64,000 nucleotides of DNA from Lumnitzera littorea (Eukaryota > Streptophyta > Magnoliopsida > Myrtales > Combretaceae): NCBI GenBank assembly GCA_024138015.1, contig JAMXBB010000003.1, forward strand, positions 12,646,467 through 12,710,466. The letters are read 5' to 3'. Positions 62,641 to 64,000 of the stretch are shown piece after piece. The stretch's first letter is position 1. Each line of letters begins with the position of its first letter. A program made the translations under genes and the position numbers. The notes beneath the pieces are model-generated. The model was not told the DNA's origin and searched no databases. It saw only the letters and a list, made by a program, of their open reading frames with translations.

Positions 62641-63776
62641 TGAAGAACACTAAGCTAAACTCAAGAGGAGGGGGTGAATAGAGTTTTAAGGACAAATTGC
62701 AATTCTTTTCCGATATAAACAATTAAATGCAATAATAAGAGTAATTAAAGCAACAATAAAACAATAATAAGTGCAGAAATTAAAAGAGATAGGGATAAAT
62801 ATAACGTGAAGTTCAGACCGTTCCCTAGTCTTCACAGATACACAATGCCTCCAATCGAGGACTTTACACCACTTTATTGATTTCTCAATCTAAGCTCCAA
62901 GAGCAACATATATACAAACTTAATTATACAAGTTTCTCACTCACAATTCTCAACACAAGTCACAATCTCTATTCACAACATAAAACTCAATCTTAAGAAT
63001 TATTGGTGTAGTACTTTTAACTCTCAATATCTTGCAACTAATAACTCACAAGCATTACACTTCAAATCTCTCTAAATATTAGCAATTTGTGGTACAAGTG
63101 ACTAAGAATTATAGATAACAAAAATACAAGAGAATGTTGAAATATTGCAACAAAAGATCAGTTCTCCACTGTCTTTGGTCGGGTTGTTGAGCATTTATAT
63201 CATCCTATTCAATTCTTTCCCATTACATTGCATTAAATGCTCCAGCGGTTAGTTGTATTAGACTTGCCTTGAACTATCGGCATGCTAGTACCTTGCACTA
63301 ATGGTAAGCCGATAACAAAATACTCTACTGGCATGATAACCGGCAAGTGAACTGGTAAGCTGACTCCTTCAAGCCAGTGAGCTTTTCTTTATGTTTTTTA
63401 GGGCTTTATATTGTTAGCCTGGTTCTTCCTTGAGTTATCAACTCGGTAGACCAAATATCACTTGAAAATTCTTTAAACACATAACAAACAAATACTCTTT
63501 GCAATCTAACTTCAAGATTATTTAATCATCACTCAAAAGATTAAATTTCTTATAGAGATAATTGATATATTTAATTATTAAGCAAATTAAGTGATCTTAT
63601 TCAATTACCTCAATATAATCAAATAATACTTTAATCATCTACTTGTTTTGTTCTCTTAAAAAATAACATGTTTAGTTATATACTTTTTGTTTTATTCTCA
63701 TTAAAATCAACAAGTTTAATTATATACTTTTTGTTTTGTTCTCATCAAAATTAAATTATGAACCCTAGGTTCAACA
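62641..63776 (-). repeat. 3' LTR of a Copia element running off the window
   Basis: On the minus strand it runs from TGTTGAACC (63776) to GTTCTTCA (62641). It is bordered by a polypurine tract on the right, so it is the 3' LTR and the body lies beyond 64000. GGGTA (62636-62640) would be the target duplication. Positions 62641 to about 63480 match 12218-11330 in reverse. The 1.1-kb length and the tract suggest the SIRE/Maximus group. Confidence 0.75.
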
Positions 63777-63790
63777 ATCTCCCCCTTTTT
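63777..63790 (-). other. Polypurine tract of the right-edge Copia element
   Basis: The minus strand reads AAAAAGGGGGAGAT directly before the LTR start, as in many plant Copia elements. Confidence 0.75.
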
Positions 63791-64000
63791 AATGAGGACA
63801 AAACCTTATACTTTAAATGCTCCACCTTAATCTAATACTCCCCTCAATTAAGCACTCGATTTCAAGATATTTGATAATTGAATAAAATTATGTGAGTGCT
63901 CGCAAAATGAGAGTATATTGATGATTTAAGGAACTAAATCTCACTTCTAAATAACTTCACATAAAGAATATATCAAACTTTCAAAGAATTAAAATATGCT
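63791..64000 (-). other. Internal 3' end of the right-edge Copia element
   Basis: Non-coding as far as visible. The coding part is expected outside the window. Confidence 0.5.

Overview
This window is nuclear DNA from a flowering plant, probably a dicot. It is AT-rich, split genes have GT-AG introns, and most of it is layered transposon debris: Ty3/Gypsy, Ty1/Copia, L1-type LINE, a SINE and small DNA transposons. I recognise one host gene, a complete eight-exon phytochelatin synthase (PCS) on the plus strand (start codon 31173, stop codon ending 42025, 503 predicted residues). All coordinates were read by hand, so boundaries without a named repeat, duplication or splice site are approximate.

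1-7.7 kb: a decayed Tat-lineage Ty3/Gypsy element lying in reverse. It has gag, protease, RT, two RNase H-like segments and integrase on the minus strand. On the plus strand it has an opposite-strand coiled-coil ORF and a tandem-repeat spacer. A solo LTR (2209-2871) splits its integrase. 7.7-10.4 kb has no recognisable gene.

10.4-17.1 kb: a nearly complete Copia element in reverse (10407-17062), with 253-bp LTRs, primer-binding site, polypurine tract and GTATA target duplication. It is interrupted by an LTR fragment (11330-12218) and a solo LTR (15137-15971). 18332-18822 is a pure 491-base C run, most likely an assembly artefact. 19-30.7 kb is AT-rich and holds a MULE-like long-inverted-repeat element, a dimeric hAT-like MITE, a SINE and a roughly 90-bp tandem repeat array split by another insertion.

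30.7-42.1 kb: the PCS gene. It encodes the cytosolic gamma-glutamylcysteine dipeptidyl transpeptidase that makes phytochelatins from glutathione when heavy metals are present. The Cys56/His162/Asp180 triad is intact. Intron 3 holds a recent 249-bp tandem duplication. Intron 5 holds a 3.0-kb antisense Gypsy chromovirus remnant with a perfect AACAT target duplication. A GC-rich palindromic, transposon-like segment lies just upstream of the start codon.

42-64 kb: intergenic DNA with solo LTRs at 46434-47281 (GAAAT) and 49931-50860 (TATAA). An L1-type LINE spans about 48.6-62.6 kb and is broken by a solo LTR, a hAT-like insertion and a long non-coding block; that block contains a PIF/Harbinger-like element (56274-57471). 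At the right edge is the 3' LTR of a Copia element (62641-63776) whose body runs off the window. Its LTR is an inverted relative of the fragment at 11330-12218.
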